A stretch of 8,679 nt of DNA from UBA6183 sp046314755 (GTDB taxonomy: Bacteria; Bacteroidota; Bacteroidia; UKL13-3). Where the stretch lies: the NCBI GenBank assembly GCA_046314755.1, contig JBKDBG010000023.1:1-8679 (forward strand), given 5' to 3'. Made by a program: the position numbers and the translations under genes. This document shows positions 1 to 6,428 of the stretch, piece after piece; the first letter of the stretch is position 1; each line of letters begins with the position of its first letter. The notes below the pieces were generated by a model that did not search any database, was not told where the DNA came from, and worked only from the letters and a program-made list of their open reading frames with translations.

Positions 1-1
1 T

Positions 2-415
2 GGTGATAGCATATCGGATAAAATACCGGTGTTGTTAACCGTAACATCCGACAAAGGTTGCGTAGATACTGCACTGCGTTTCTTACGCGTTGATCCGGAC
101 ATTACCGTATTTATTCCTTCGGCTTTCCGACCTGTGTCAGGGGCAAACAATGCGCCTTGTGCAGATATGGCATTCGCTGATTGTAATGATGTATTTAGGG
201 TTTATGCTGATGGGTTTGCAACGATTGAAATATTTGTATTCAACCGTTGGGGACAGCAAGTGTTTAGTACGAATAATCCTGACATCGGCTGGAATGGAAA
301 TATTAACAATACAGGAGCACAATGCCCGCAAGATGTATACATATACCAGATTAATGCTACCAGCTTTAACGGTAAAAAATATACGTACTCAGGTTCAATA
401 ACCTTATTACGATAA
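2..415 (+). CDS. C-terminal part of a secreted T9SS type B sorting (gliding motility-associated, CHU_C) protein, 5' truncated
   Basis: The reading frame is open from the first bases of the window, so the true start lies upstream; the ATG at 29 is internal. The visible 137 residues begin with what looks like the last strand of a PKD/Ig-like repeat (SDKGCVDTA), followed by the linker VFIPSAFRP. They end in a CHU_C-type domain with the hallmark FNRWGQQVF, a W-N-G turn and the closing strand YSGSITLLR just before TAA. In Bacteroidota this domain directs large surface or secreted proteins through the type IX secretion system (type B sorting signal). Family knowledge predicts export by the Sec pathway and then T9SS, with surface attachment or release. 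The rest of the protein, and therefore its specific role (adhesin, polysaccharide binding, enzyme), cannot be seen. A strong terminator follows directly, so this is the last gene of its transcript. Confidence 0.92.
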   Translation, partial: GDSISDKIPVLLTVTSDKGCVDTALRFLRVDPDITVFIPSAFRPVSGANNAPCADMAFADCNDVFRVYADGFATIEIFVFNRWGQQVFSTNNPDIGWNGNINNTGAQCPQDVYIYQINATSFNGKKYTYSGSITLLR

Positions 416-433
416 TTCCTCTTACAATAGCTT

Positions 434-463
434 AAAGGCGCTTCCGAAAGGAAGCGCCTTTTT
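434..463 (+). terminator. Rho-independent terminator of the T9SS-sorted protein gene
   Basis: A perfect 12-bp stem (arms 434-445 and 450-461) is closed by a GAAA tetraloop. The right arm runs into a run of five T (459-463). It lies 18 nt after the stop codon of the upstream gene. The stem starts with AAA and ends with TTT, so it could also work weakly on the minus strand, but no minus-strand gene converges on it. Confidence 0.93.
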
Positions 464-497
464 AGTTTATATTCATCCAACATTATGCATAACTAAA

Positions 498-505
498 TAT
501 TTATG
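498..505 (+). promoter_or_regulatory. Possible Bacteroidota -7 promoter box for the amidohydrolase operon
   Basis: TATTTATG differs from the Bacteroidota -7 consensus TAnnTTTG at one fixed position. It sits 34 nt before the ATG at 540, in the very AT-rich gap after the terminator. No convincing -33 TTTG is visible at the expected distance, so this is a weak, position-based call. Confidence 0.25.
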
Positions 506-539
506 GTTATTAATTAATTGTATTAATTTACCTCCCAAT

Positions 540-3464
540 ATGAAAGCACAATTTTTCATTCTACTTACCTTATTATGTCCGTTGGAGCAATGGGCACAAA
601 CAACATTTATTCAAAACGGACCTGAACACAACAAGGTTGAATACACGGCCTACACACATGCAACTGTATATGTAAATGCGACTACTGTATTAAAAAATAC
701 AACTGTAGTTGTAAGTAAGGGTCAAATTATATCCGTTAATGAAGGAGGACTAGTTCCTGCAGGAGCTGTAGAGGTTAATTTATCCGGACGAACCATCTAT
801 CCATCATTTATTGATTTATATAGTTCATATGGGATGCAAGCGCTTGCACCAAATAAGAGACCTGCAGCAGGAGAACAATTTAACAGCACCAAAGAAGGAG
901 CTTATGCTTGGAACGAAGCCTTAAAACCTGAAATGAGTGCAGCATCCATATTTAAACAAGAGGAAACCAGAGCAGCTGCATACAGAGCGATGGGGATTGC
1001 GAACACATTAACAGGAAATCAAGATGGCATCATTCGTGGCACCACAGCATTGGTTCATACAGGTGCTGAAAATGAACATCAATGTATTATTCAACAAAAC
1101 ATAACGGCTTCACTTAGTTTTAATAAGGGGACTTCAAAGCAACCCTATCCCTCATCTTTAATGGGCTCAATTGCTTTGATTAGACAAACTTATTATGATG
1201 CGCAGTGGTATACAAAACAGAATAAAGAAACTAATTTGTCATTGCAAGCCTTTACACAACAACTGGCATTACCTGCGATTTTTGATGCAAGCAATAAATT
1301 TGATGTACTACGAGCCGGTGAAATAGCAAAAGAGTTTAAAGCAAAATACTTGATTAAAACAGGTGGTGATGATTACCAAAGATTACAGGAGATTAAATCG
1401 AACGGATTCCCATTAATTGTTCCTGTGAATTATCCGAAACCCTACAAAATAACTGATGCAGAAGAGGCTAAATTGATTTCGACTGCAGACCTAAAACATT
1501 GGGAATTGGCTCCTGCGAATTTGTATTTTCTTTGGAAAAATGGAATTACTTTTTGCATTACATCATTTGGATGTGATAAGCCGAATTTGTTCTTGAAAAA
1601 TATTAGACTAGCCATACAACATGGTCTTCCGAAAGAAGAAGCATTAAAAGCCTTAACTACAACACCGGCACAACTCATCAATCAAAAAAACATTGGTGAA
1701 ATAAAAGCTAACATGATGGCCAACTTTTTAATTTGTAACGGTGATTTGTTTGAAGACAAAACTCAAATCATTCAACATGTGGTGAATGGTAAGTTATATG
1801 ACATCAACCCAATAGAGGACTACAAATTTGCTGATGAATACAACAATCAAAATAAACAGTTATTAAATACAAAAAAAGGAATTGTCATTAATGAAATTGA
1901 CACTGCTAAATTGAAATTGAATATTCAAAATGGAGTAATCAGCCTTCAATTTTTGAAACCAAGTTTAAACACCCACTTCACATCATCATTCAAATACAAT
2001 ACAAGTACCTATCCGTATACAATTACTGAGATGAGCTTTATAAATTCAGGCGAATCTATAGTTTGGCGTGCGGTTGAACCAAACTCAGAAACAAAAAAAG
2101 AAACCGGTACTAAAAAACAAACCTTGCTATCTGATACTTTGATTTGGTTTCCCTTTAATGATTACGGCCGTTCAAGTATAAAGACACAACAATCATTTTT
2201 GTTTAAAAATGCCACAGTGTGGACCAATGAAAAAGAAGGCATTTTAACGCAAGCAGATGTTCAGGTAATTAATGGAAAAATAACTGCAGTTGGAAAAAAT
2301 TTAGTCTGCGGAAACTGTGTTGTGATTGACGCTACAGGAAAACATTTAACCAACGGAATTATTGATGAGCATTCACACATTGCCATTTCACATGGTGTAA
2401 ATGAAGGCACACAAGCTGTAACAAGTGAAGTTAGAATTGGAGATGCCGTTAATCCTGATGACATTAATATTTACAGGCAACTGGCAGGAGGTGTTATTGG
2501 TGCCCAACTTTTACATGGCAGCGCAAACCCTATTGGAGGACAAAGTGCTTTAATCAAATTACGCTGGGGATTAGGTGCAGAAAAAATGAAAATGGAAAGT
2601 GCGAATGGATACATCAAATTTGCACTTGGGGAAAATGTAAAACAATCAAATTGGGGTGAGGCATCCGTGTACAGATATCCGCAAACACGTATGGGAGTGG
2701 AACAAGTTTTTGTTGATGCATTTACAAGGGCAAAACAATATGAATTAAAACTCAAAACAGATATAAACATAAGAAGAGATCTTGAATTAGATGCCCTTGT
2801 TGAGATTTTGAACAATAAAAGGTTTATTACTTGCCACAGTTATGTACAAAGCGAAATTAATATGCTGATGCACGTGGCTGATTCATTCGGATTTAAGGTA
2901 AATACATTTACCCATATTTTAGAAGGTTATAAGGTAGCCGATAAAATGAAAAAACACGGTGTTAATGCCAGCACCTTTGCAGATTGGTGGGCGTATAAAT
3001 ATGAAGTGATTGATGCCATACCACAAAATGCAGCCATGTTACACAGAATGGGCGTTACAGTAGCCGTAAACAGCGATGATGCCGAAATGGGAAGAAGACT
3101 AAATCATGAAGCAGCAAAAATTATTAAGTACGGTAAAATTTCAGAAGAAGATGCTTGGAAAATGGTTACGCTAAATCCTGCACGTATGCTTAGAATTGAT
3201 AACAGAACCGGTAGTATTAAAGTCGGTAAAGATGCCGACTTGGTATTGTGGAGCGATTATCCCTTGAGTGTGTATGCTAAACCTGTTTGTACCTTAGTTG
3301 ACGGAATAAAATATTTTGATTTAGAAGAAGACTTGTGGCTTAGACATCAAACAAATGAAACTCGCCAAAGAATTATCAAAAAAATGATGCAGGAAGAACA
3401 AGCTGGAGTAGAAACTCAAAAACATATTTCAACCCAAGAACCAAATTATCACTGCAATGACTAA
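540..3464 (+). CDS. Exported two-module amidohydrolase-superfamily protein (degenerate N-terminal module, intact C-terminal module)
   Basis: This is a 974-residue protein with a signal peptide at residues 1-19 (hydrophobic FFILLTLLCPL, cleavage expected after WA, leaving Gln20). Module 1 (about 36-430) has the amidohydrolase beta-sandwich entry and barrel layout, but the HxH metal motif is replaced by Tyr94-Ser95-Ser96 and the beta-8 Asp by Phe343. Module 2 (about 553-935) has the full set: His611-Ser-His613, Lys701 in GENVK as a candidate bridging (carboxylated) lysine, His766, His792 and Asp846 in NSDD. It most resembles imidazolonepropionase-like and Xaa-Pro-dipeptidase-like amidohydrolases. 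The expected reaction is metal-dependent hydrolysis of an amide, cyclic amide or dipeptide outside the cytoplasm; the substrate is unknown. The tail ends in YHCND. The start is the first ATG and gives a good signal peptide. The stop overlaps the next gene by 8 nt, so the two are co-transcribed. Double-length proteins of this type are known in Bacteroidota; the role of module 1 is inference. Confidence 0.92.
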   Translation: MKAQFFILLTLLCPLEQWAQTTFIQNGPEHNKVEYTAYTHATVYVNATTVLKNTTVVVSKGQIISVNEGGLVPAGAVEVNLSGRTIYPSFIDLYSSYGMQALAPNKRPAAGEQFNSTKEGAYAWNEALKPEMSAASIFKQEETRAAAYRAMGIANTLTGNQDGIIRGTTALVHTGAENEHQCIIQQNITASLSFNKGTSKQPYPSSLMGSIALIRQTYYDAQWYTKQNKETNLSLQAFTQQLALPAIFDASNKFDVLRAGEIAKEFKAKYLIKTGGDDYQRLQEIKSNGFPLIVPVNYPKPYKITDAEEAKLISTADLKHWELAPANLYFLWKNGITFCITSFGCDKPNLFLKNIRLAIQHGLPKEEALKALTTTPAQLINQKNIGEIKANMMANFLICNGDLFEDKTQIIQHVVNGKLYDINPIEDYKFADEYNNQNKQLLNTKKGIVINEIDTAKLKLNIQNGVISLQFLKPSLNTHFTSSFKYNTSTYPYTITEMSFINSGESIVWRAVEPNSETKKETGTKKQTLLSDTLIWFPFNDYGRSSIKTQQSFLFKNATVWTNEKEGILTQADVQVINGKITAVGKNLVCGNCVVIDATGKHLTNGIIDEHSHIAISHGVNEGTQAVTSEVRIGDAVNPDDINIYRQLAGGVIGAQLLHGSANPIGGQSALIKLRWGLGAEKMKMESANGYIKFALGENVKQSNWGEASVYRYPQTRMGVEQVFVDAFTRAKQYELKLKTDINIRRDLELDALVEILNNKRFITCHSYVQSEINMLMHVADSFGFKVNTFTHILEGYKVADKMKKHGVNASTFADWWAYKYEVIDAIPQNAAMLHRMGVTVAVNSDDAEMGRRLNHEAAKIIKYGKISEEDAWKMVTLNPARMLRIDNRTGSIKVGKDADLVLWSDYPLSVYAKPVCTLVDGIKYFDLEEDLWLRHQTNETRQRIIKKMMQEEQAGVETQKHISTQEPNYHCND

Positions 3465-4713
3465 ATACATCTATACCCTGATTTTATTTTTTGTTGCTAC
3501 ATTTAATTATGCGCAGCAAATACCGGTTGTTATTAAAGGAGCAACCATACATATTGGAAATGGCCGTATAATAAACAACGGCTATGTGGCATTTGATAGC
3601 GGGAAAATCGTTTTTGTAGATAGCGTTATGCGGAATTCGTACAAAAATGCACGAATTATTGATGCAACAGGAAAACATGTTTACCCGGGAATTGTGTTAT
3701 TAAACACATATTTAGGGTTAAATGAAATTGATGCTGTAAGAGCTACACGAGATTATGCCGAAACCGGAGAAATAAATCCAAATGTGCGAAGTTTAATTGC
3801 CTTAAATACTGATTCGAAAGTAACCCCAACGGCTAAAATTAATGGTGTAACTTATATGCAGGTTGTGCCACAAGGCGGACTAATTTCGGGTACTTCATGT
3901 GTGGTTAAAACAGAAGCATGGAATTGGGAAGATGCTGCAGTGGCTGCAGCAGATGGCATCCATTTAAACTGGCCTGAATTAAATTACTTCAGCGAACATA
4001 TTGAGGAGCAACAAAAACATATTGAGGAGAACCTAAAAAAAATGACACAGTTTTTTAATGAGGCTGCTCAATATAATCAATTAATAAAACCTGAATCAAT
4101 CAACTTGCGATATGCGGCCATGAAGGATGTTTTCAGCGGCAAAAGTAGATTGTATTTTCATGCCAATAATATCAAATCAATCCATCAAATCATCGCATTT
4201 ATCAAGGCAAATAAAATTGCTAATCCTGTATTAGTAAGCAGCGGTGAGTTGGCAACAGTTGCCGATGAATTGAAACAACAACGTATTCCTGTAGTTTTAG
4301 ATATTGTTCATCGCTTACCTGCATACAATCATTCCGATATTGATCAACCGTATAAAACGGCCTACCAATTAATGAGCAAAGGAGTAAAAGTGGCTTTAGG
4401 ATATACAGGCAGTTGGGAAAGCAGAAATGTTATGTTTCATGCAGGAACATGCGCAGCTTATGGTCTATCTAAAGAACAAGCACTGCAACTCATCACCCAA
4501 AATGCGGCAGAAATTTGCGGATTAGATACCAGAATTGGAAGTATTGAAAGCGGTAAAATGGCCTCAATTATTATAACAGAAGGTGATATTTTGGATATGA
4601 AATCAAGTAAGGTAGAGCAACTGTTTATTGAGGGTGTTGAGGTGTCAACCACTAACCATCAAACTGAACTTTACAAAAAATTTAGCGACAAACACGGAAT
4701 TGAAGCCCCTTAA
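3457..4713 (+). CDS. Exported amidohydrolase-like protein with a degenerate metal site
   Basis: The 418-residue product has a signal peptide (residues 1-19, ending NYA before Gln-Gln). It carries the amidohydrolase N-terminal sandwich (23-80, with IIDATGKHVYPG), a barrel, and the returning C-terminal strand (ASIIITEGDILDM). At the HxH position it has Asn83-Thr84-Tyr85, and at the beta-8 Asp position Thr317. His235 and His285 appear to be kept at the beta-5 and beta-6 positions. A classical binuclear site therefore cannot form, and the protein is either a pseudoenzyme, a one-metal enzyme or a partner of the upstream protein. The region around 143-173 (SGTSCVV, WNWEDAAV, DGIHLNW) and the tail TELYKKFSDKHGI match, from memory, a conserved Bacteroidota group that commonly follows the double-length amidohydrolase. 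Its ATG lies inside the previous gene's last codons (ATGACTAA), suggesting translational coupling. It ends 2 nt before the stop of the convergent lipoprotein gene. Confidence 0.9.
   Translation: MTKYIYTLILFFVATFNYAQQIPVVIKGATIHIGNGRIINNGYVAFDSGKIVFVDSVMRNSYKNARIIDATGKHVYPGIVLLNTYLGLNEIDAVRATRDYAETGEINPNVRSLIALNTDSKVTPTAKINGVTYMQVVPQGGLISGTSCVVKTEAWNWEDAAVAAADGIHLNWPELNYFSEHIEEQQKHIEENLKKMTQFFNEAAQYNQLIKPESINLRYAAMKDVFSGKSRLYFHANNIKSIHQIIAFIKANKIANPVLVSSGELATVADELKQQRIPVVLDIVHRLPAYNHSDIDQPYKTAYQLMSKGVKVALGYTGSWESRNVMFHAGTCAAYGLSKEQALQLITQNAAEICGLDTRIGSIESGKMASIIITEGDILDMKSSKVEQLFIEGVEVSTTNHQTELYKKFSDKHGIEAP
3995..4029 (+). repeat. 14-nt direct repeat with 21-nt period inside the second amidohydrolase gene
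   Basis: AACATATTGAGGAG occurs at 3995-4008 and again at 4016-4029, in frame. It gives HIEE twice, seven residues apart, in a predicted charged helix (residues about 181-197). It is probably a small local duplication that added one helical heptad. Confidence 0.6.
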
Positions 4714-4715
4714 TT

Positions 4716-5132
4716 TTATTGGTTAGTAAGTCGCAAGGTACGCACAATTTCTCTTCTACTCATTACTTGTACAGCAGCGGTATCGCGTAAAAAAGAATTA
4801 TTGAAATTACGCGCAAACAAATAGTAGTTGCCTTGCAATAGGAATCCGAAATCAGCTATACCCTCGCTGTTTGTGGTGATAAAATTTAAAGGCAAACCTC
4901 TTAACATATCCTCATAACTCGCATAAAGATAAACCACAGCATTATTATCAGGGTTATTGTTGCTGGTTCTAACATCTGCCTTTAACCTTCCATTAAATTC
5001 TGATGAATCCGTTGAGATAATTTGCTGAGGTTGAGGGTCATTACTTTTGGTTTCTGTAGCTGTGCATGAAGACAATCCGGTTGCAGTTATACCTGCAGAA
5101 AAAATCAAATATACTATCGCTTTTAGTTTCAT
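4716..5132 (-). CDS. Small predicted lipoprotein of unknown function
   Basis: The 138-residue product starts with a lipoprotein signal peptide: a charged start (MKLK), a hydrophobic stretch and the lipobox LSSC with Cys23 as the lipidated residue. After a Ser/Asn/Pro-rich linker (24-43), residues about 44-138 look like one beta-sandwich: alternating strands such as NAVVYLYAS, and a segment in which a turn (NSEGIADFGF) leads to GNYYLFARN. That pattern recalls carboxypeptidase-regulatory-like or Ig-like domains, where a short extracellular domain has a 'more/less of X gives Y' repeat. I recognise no enzyme motif. It is expected in the periplasm or on the outer membrane; residues after Cys23 (TATETKS) are not a clear surface-export signal. 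The start ATG (5132-5130) overlaps an ATG on the opposite strand, and the Nudix gene starts divergently about 40 nt away. Its 3' end nearly abuts the amidohydrolase operon. The function is unknown. Confidence 0.82.
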   Translation of the reverse strand: MKLKAIVYLIFSAGITATGLSSCTATETKSNDPQPQQIISTDSSEFNGRLKADVRTSNNNPDNNAVVYLYASYEDMLRGLPLNFITTNSEGIADFGFLLQGNYYLFARNFNNSFLRDTAAVQVMSRREIVRTLRLTNQ

Positions 5133-5138
5133 GATGCC

Positions 5139-5146
5139 TAAATTTG
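5139..5146 (+). promoter_or_regulatory. Bacteroidota -7 promoter box for the Nudix gene
   Basis: TAAATTTG matches the Bacteroidota -7 consensus TAnnTTTG at every fixed position. With transcription starting a few bases downstream (about 5152-5155), the first usable in-frame ATG is the one at 5173, with a 5' leader of about 20 nt. No clear -33 TTTG is seen at 19-21 nt upstream, which weakens the call. It lies in the short gap between two divergent genes, where promoters are expected. Confidence 0.5.
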
Positions 5147-5151
5147 AAATG

Positions 5152-5158
5152 CAAAATA
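5152..5158 (-). promoter_or_regulatory. Possible -7 box for the lipoprotein gene
   Basis: Read on the minus strand this is TATTTTG, i.e. the -7 consensus with a one-base shorter spacer. It lies 20 nt upstream of the lipoprotein ATG and close beside the plus-strand box at 5139-5146, so the two divergent promoters would overlap. The match is imperfect, so confidence is low. Confidence 0.2.
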
Positions 5159-5172
5159 CAAAAACAATACCA

Positions 5173-5733
5173 ATGCAACATCATGAGGAAAATCCATGGC
5201 ATATCAACCAAAGCCAGGAAGTATATCACAACAACTGGATTCAGGTAATCCATCACGATGTAACCCACCAATCAGGTAAGCAGGGCGTATATGGCGTGGT
5301 ACATTTTAAACATTATGCATTGGGTGTGGTAGTGTTTGATGAAACAGACCGTATTTGTTTGGTAGGCCAATATCGATTTCCATTGAATGAATACACCTGG
5401 GAAATTCCGGAAGGAGGAGGAAAATTAAACATAGACCCTTTGGTTTCTATCCAACGGGAATTAAAAGAGGAAACCGGAATTACTGCCACCGATTGGAAAA
5501 TGATTCAACAATTACAACTGAGCAATTCGGCTACTGATGAAATTGCTTTTTTGTACACAGCAAAAATGGTAGAGCAATCTGCTGCCCTGCCCGACCAAGA
5601 CGAATCCATTGTGCATAAATTGATTCCTTTTGAGGAGGCTTATCAAATGGTATTGGATGGAAAAATTACCGATAGCTTAAGTGTAGCTGCAATTCTCAAA
5701 GTAAAACTGGTGCGTTTGGAGAAAATTTTATAG
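5173..5733 (+). CDS. Nudix hydrolase (ADP-ribose pyrophosphatase-like), substrate unassigned
   Basis: With the start at 5173 the product has 186 residues, the usual size of NudF-like Nudix hydrolases. The fold begins with the strands around VYGVVHFKHYALGVVVFDE and VGQYRFPL, then WEIPEGGG. The Nudix box (81-103) starts at Gly81 and ends in RELKEETGI, with the metal-binding Glu96, Glu99 and Glu100. The first Glu of the G-x5-E motif is Ile87. The C-terminal part (FEEAYQMVLDGKITDSLSV) is typical of this family. The Pro normally found about 16 residues after the box in ADP-ribose pyrophosphatases is not there (Asn/Ser), so the substrate is left open: a nucleoside diphosphate linked to another group, such as ADP-ribose or a nucleotide sugar. 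The frame is open back to 5047, but the earlier part lies in the lipoprotein gene and the promoter box at 5139 favours 5173; 5134 and 5149 are alternatives. The protein is cytoplasmic. Its last codons overlap the GNAT gene. Confidence 0.88.
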   Translation: MQHHEENPWHINQSQEVYHNNWIQVIHHDVTHQSGKQGVYGVVHFKHYALGVVVFDETDRICLVGQYRFPLNEYTWEIPEGGGKLNIDPLVSIQRELKEETGITATDWKMIQQLQLSNSATDEIAFLYTAKMVEQSAALPDQDESIVHKLIPFEEAYQMVLDGKITDSLSVAAILKVKLVRLEKIL

Positions 5734-6249
5734 TGTTTTTTTCATCATGTAATCATCACATAACCTATCGCCAAGCTGAAAGGTTCTGGTGTTAAACGTG
5801 GTAAAACCTTCTTTCTCATAAAAACGAATGGCACGTTTATTCTCTTGCCAAACTCCCAAAAATAAGGTGTTGTAATGTTGTTGTACCGACCAATCAACAC
5901 AGCTGTTTAATAATTCTTGAGCAACGCCTATACCTTGAAATTTTGCATACACATAAATTTTTTCAAGTTCAATACTATTACCGATTAATCCATTGTAAGT
6001 TGAGTTCGGAATTAACTTGGCGTAACCTGCCACTTCATTATTGAAATACGCTAAAAAAAACACATAGTTGCTGCTCTCAAGTTGTTGTTTGATTAAATCA
6101 AGTTGATAAGCTTTTTGGATGTATGCTTGAATATCCTCCTCAGTATTGTATGGACGAAATGTTTCATAAAAAGTTTCAGCAGCCGTTTTAGCCACCATCG
6201 CATGATGAGTTTCATTGGCTTGCGAGATCAAAATATTACTGTAATTCAT
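5728..6249 (-). CDS. GNAT-family N-acetyltransferase
   Basis: The 173-residue cytoplasmic protein fits a single GNAT domain. Motif A (94-116) reads LEKIYVYAKFQGIGVAQELL, where Gln105-Gly-Ile-Gly108-Val-Ala110 fits the Q/RxxGxG/A acetyl-CoA pyrophosphate loop. Motif B (130-149) contains LGVWQENKRAIRFYEKEGF, with the conserved Asn and Tyr used in catalysis or CoA contact. The early strand VFFLAYFNNEVAGYAKL is the usual beta-2/beta-3 hairpin. The N-terminal half (ETFYETF, TEEDIQAYI) recalls the PaiA/spermidine-type branch, but the acceptor (polyamine, peptide N-terminus or small amine) cannot be decided from sequence. The ATG at 6249-6247 is the first of the frame and gives a full-length domain. 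The gene is a single unit facing away from the intergenic stretch to its right; it overlaps the Nudix gene's 3' end by 6 nt, and neither gene has a terminator there. Confidence 0.9.
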   Translation of the reverse strand: MNYSNILISQANETHHAMVAKTAAETFYETFRPYNTEEDIQAYIQKAYQLDLIKQQLESSNYVFFLAYFNNEVAGYAKLIPNSTYNGLIGNSIELEKIYVYAKFQGIGVAQELLNSCVDWSVQQHYNTLFLGVWQENKRAIRFYEKEGFTTFNTRTFQLGDRLCDDYMMKKTL

Positions 6250-6343
6250 CCTATTTCAATAAGGTGTTGGAATATAAACGAAAATAAATGCAAATAGTAC
6301 TAAAAAAGCTGATGAAACATTCAATACTTGCATTAAATCGGGG

Positions 6344-6397
6344 CAATAAAATAAGGCTGTCCTATGATTTGTCTTATTTGAAATCAATAGGACAGTC
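6344..6397 (-). terminator. Hairpin with T-rich tail, minus-strand terminator
   Basis: The arms 6355-6370 (GGCTGTCCTATGATTT) and 6381-6397 (AAATCAATAGGACAGTC) pair over 16 positions with one bulged base and one G-U pair, leaving a 10-nt loop (6371-6380). On the minus strand the stem is followed by TTATTTTATT, which fits a Rho-independent terminator. On the plus strand no T-run follows. It lies about 30 nt after the stop of the minus-strand ORF at 6429-6629 and before the GNAT gene, so it would separate those two units. A relic of a small repeat element is the alternative. Confidence 0.6.
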
Positions 6398-6428
6398 ATT
6401 CGAATTAGTATTTATTCATCTTCAATAC

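Noticed and set aside
29..415. ATG at 29 as the start of a 128-residue protein
   Set aside because: The frame is open and domain-like upstream of it to the window edge; the CHU_C-type protein is clearly a C-terminal fragment of a larger one.
2471..2815. 114-residue minus-strand frame inside the amidohydrolase gene
   Set aside because: It lies entirely antisense to the well-supported 974-residue gene, with no promoter, no family resemblance and codon pattern of a shadow frame.
4714..4715. Search for a terminator between the amidohydrolase operon and the lipoprotein gene
   Set aside because: The two stop codons are only 2 nt apart and no hairpin with a T-run is visible around them.
5047..5172. 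N-terminal extension of the Nudix protein from the ATG at 5047
   Set aside because: This stretch is the coding region of the opposite-strand lipoprotein, it is not typical of the family N-terminus, and the -7 box at 5139-5146 lies inside it.
6103..6297. 64-residue plus-strand frame overlapping the GNAT start
   Set aside because: It is mostly antisense to the GNAT gene and has no recognisable domain or promoter.
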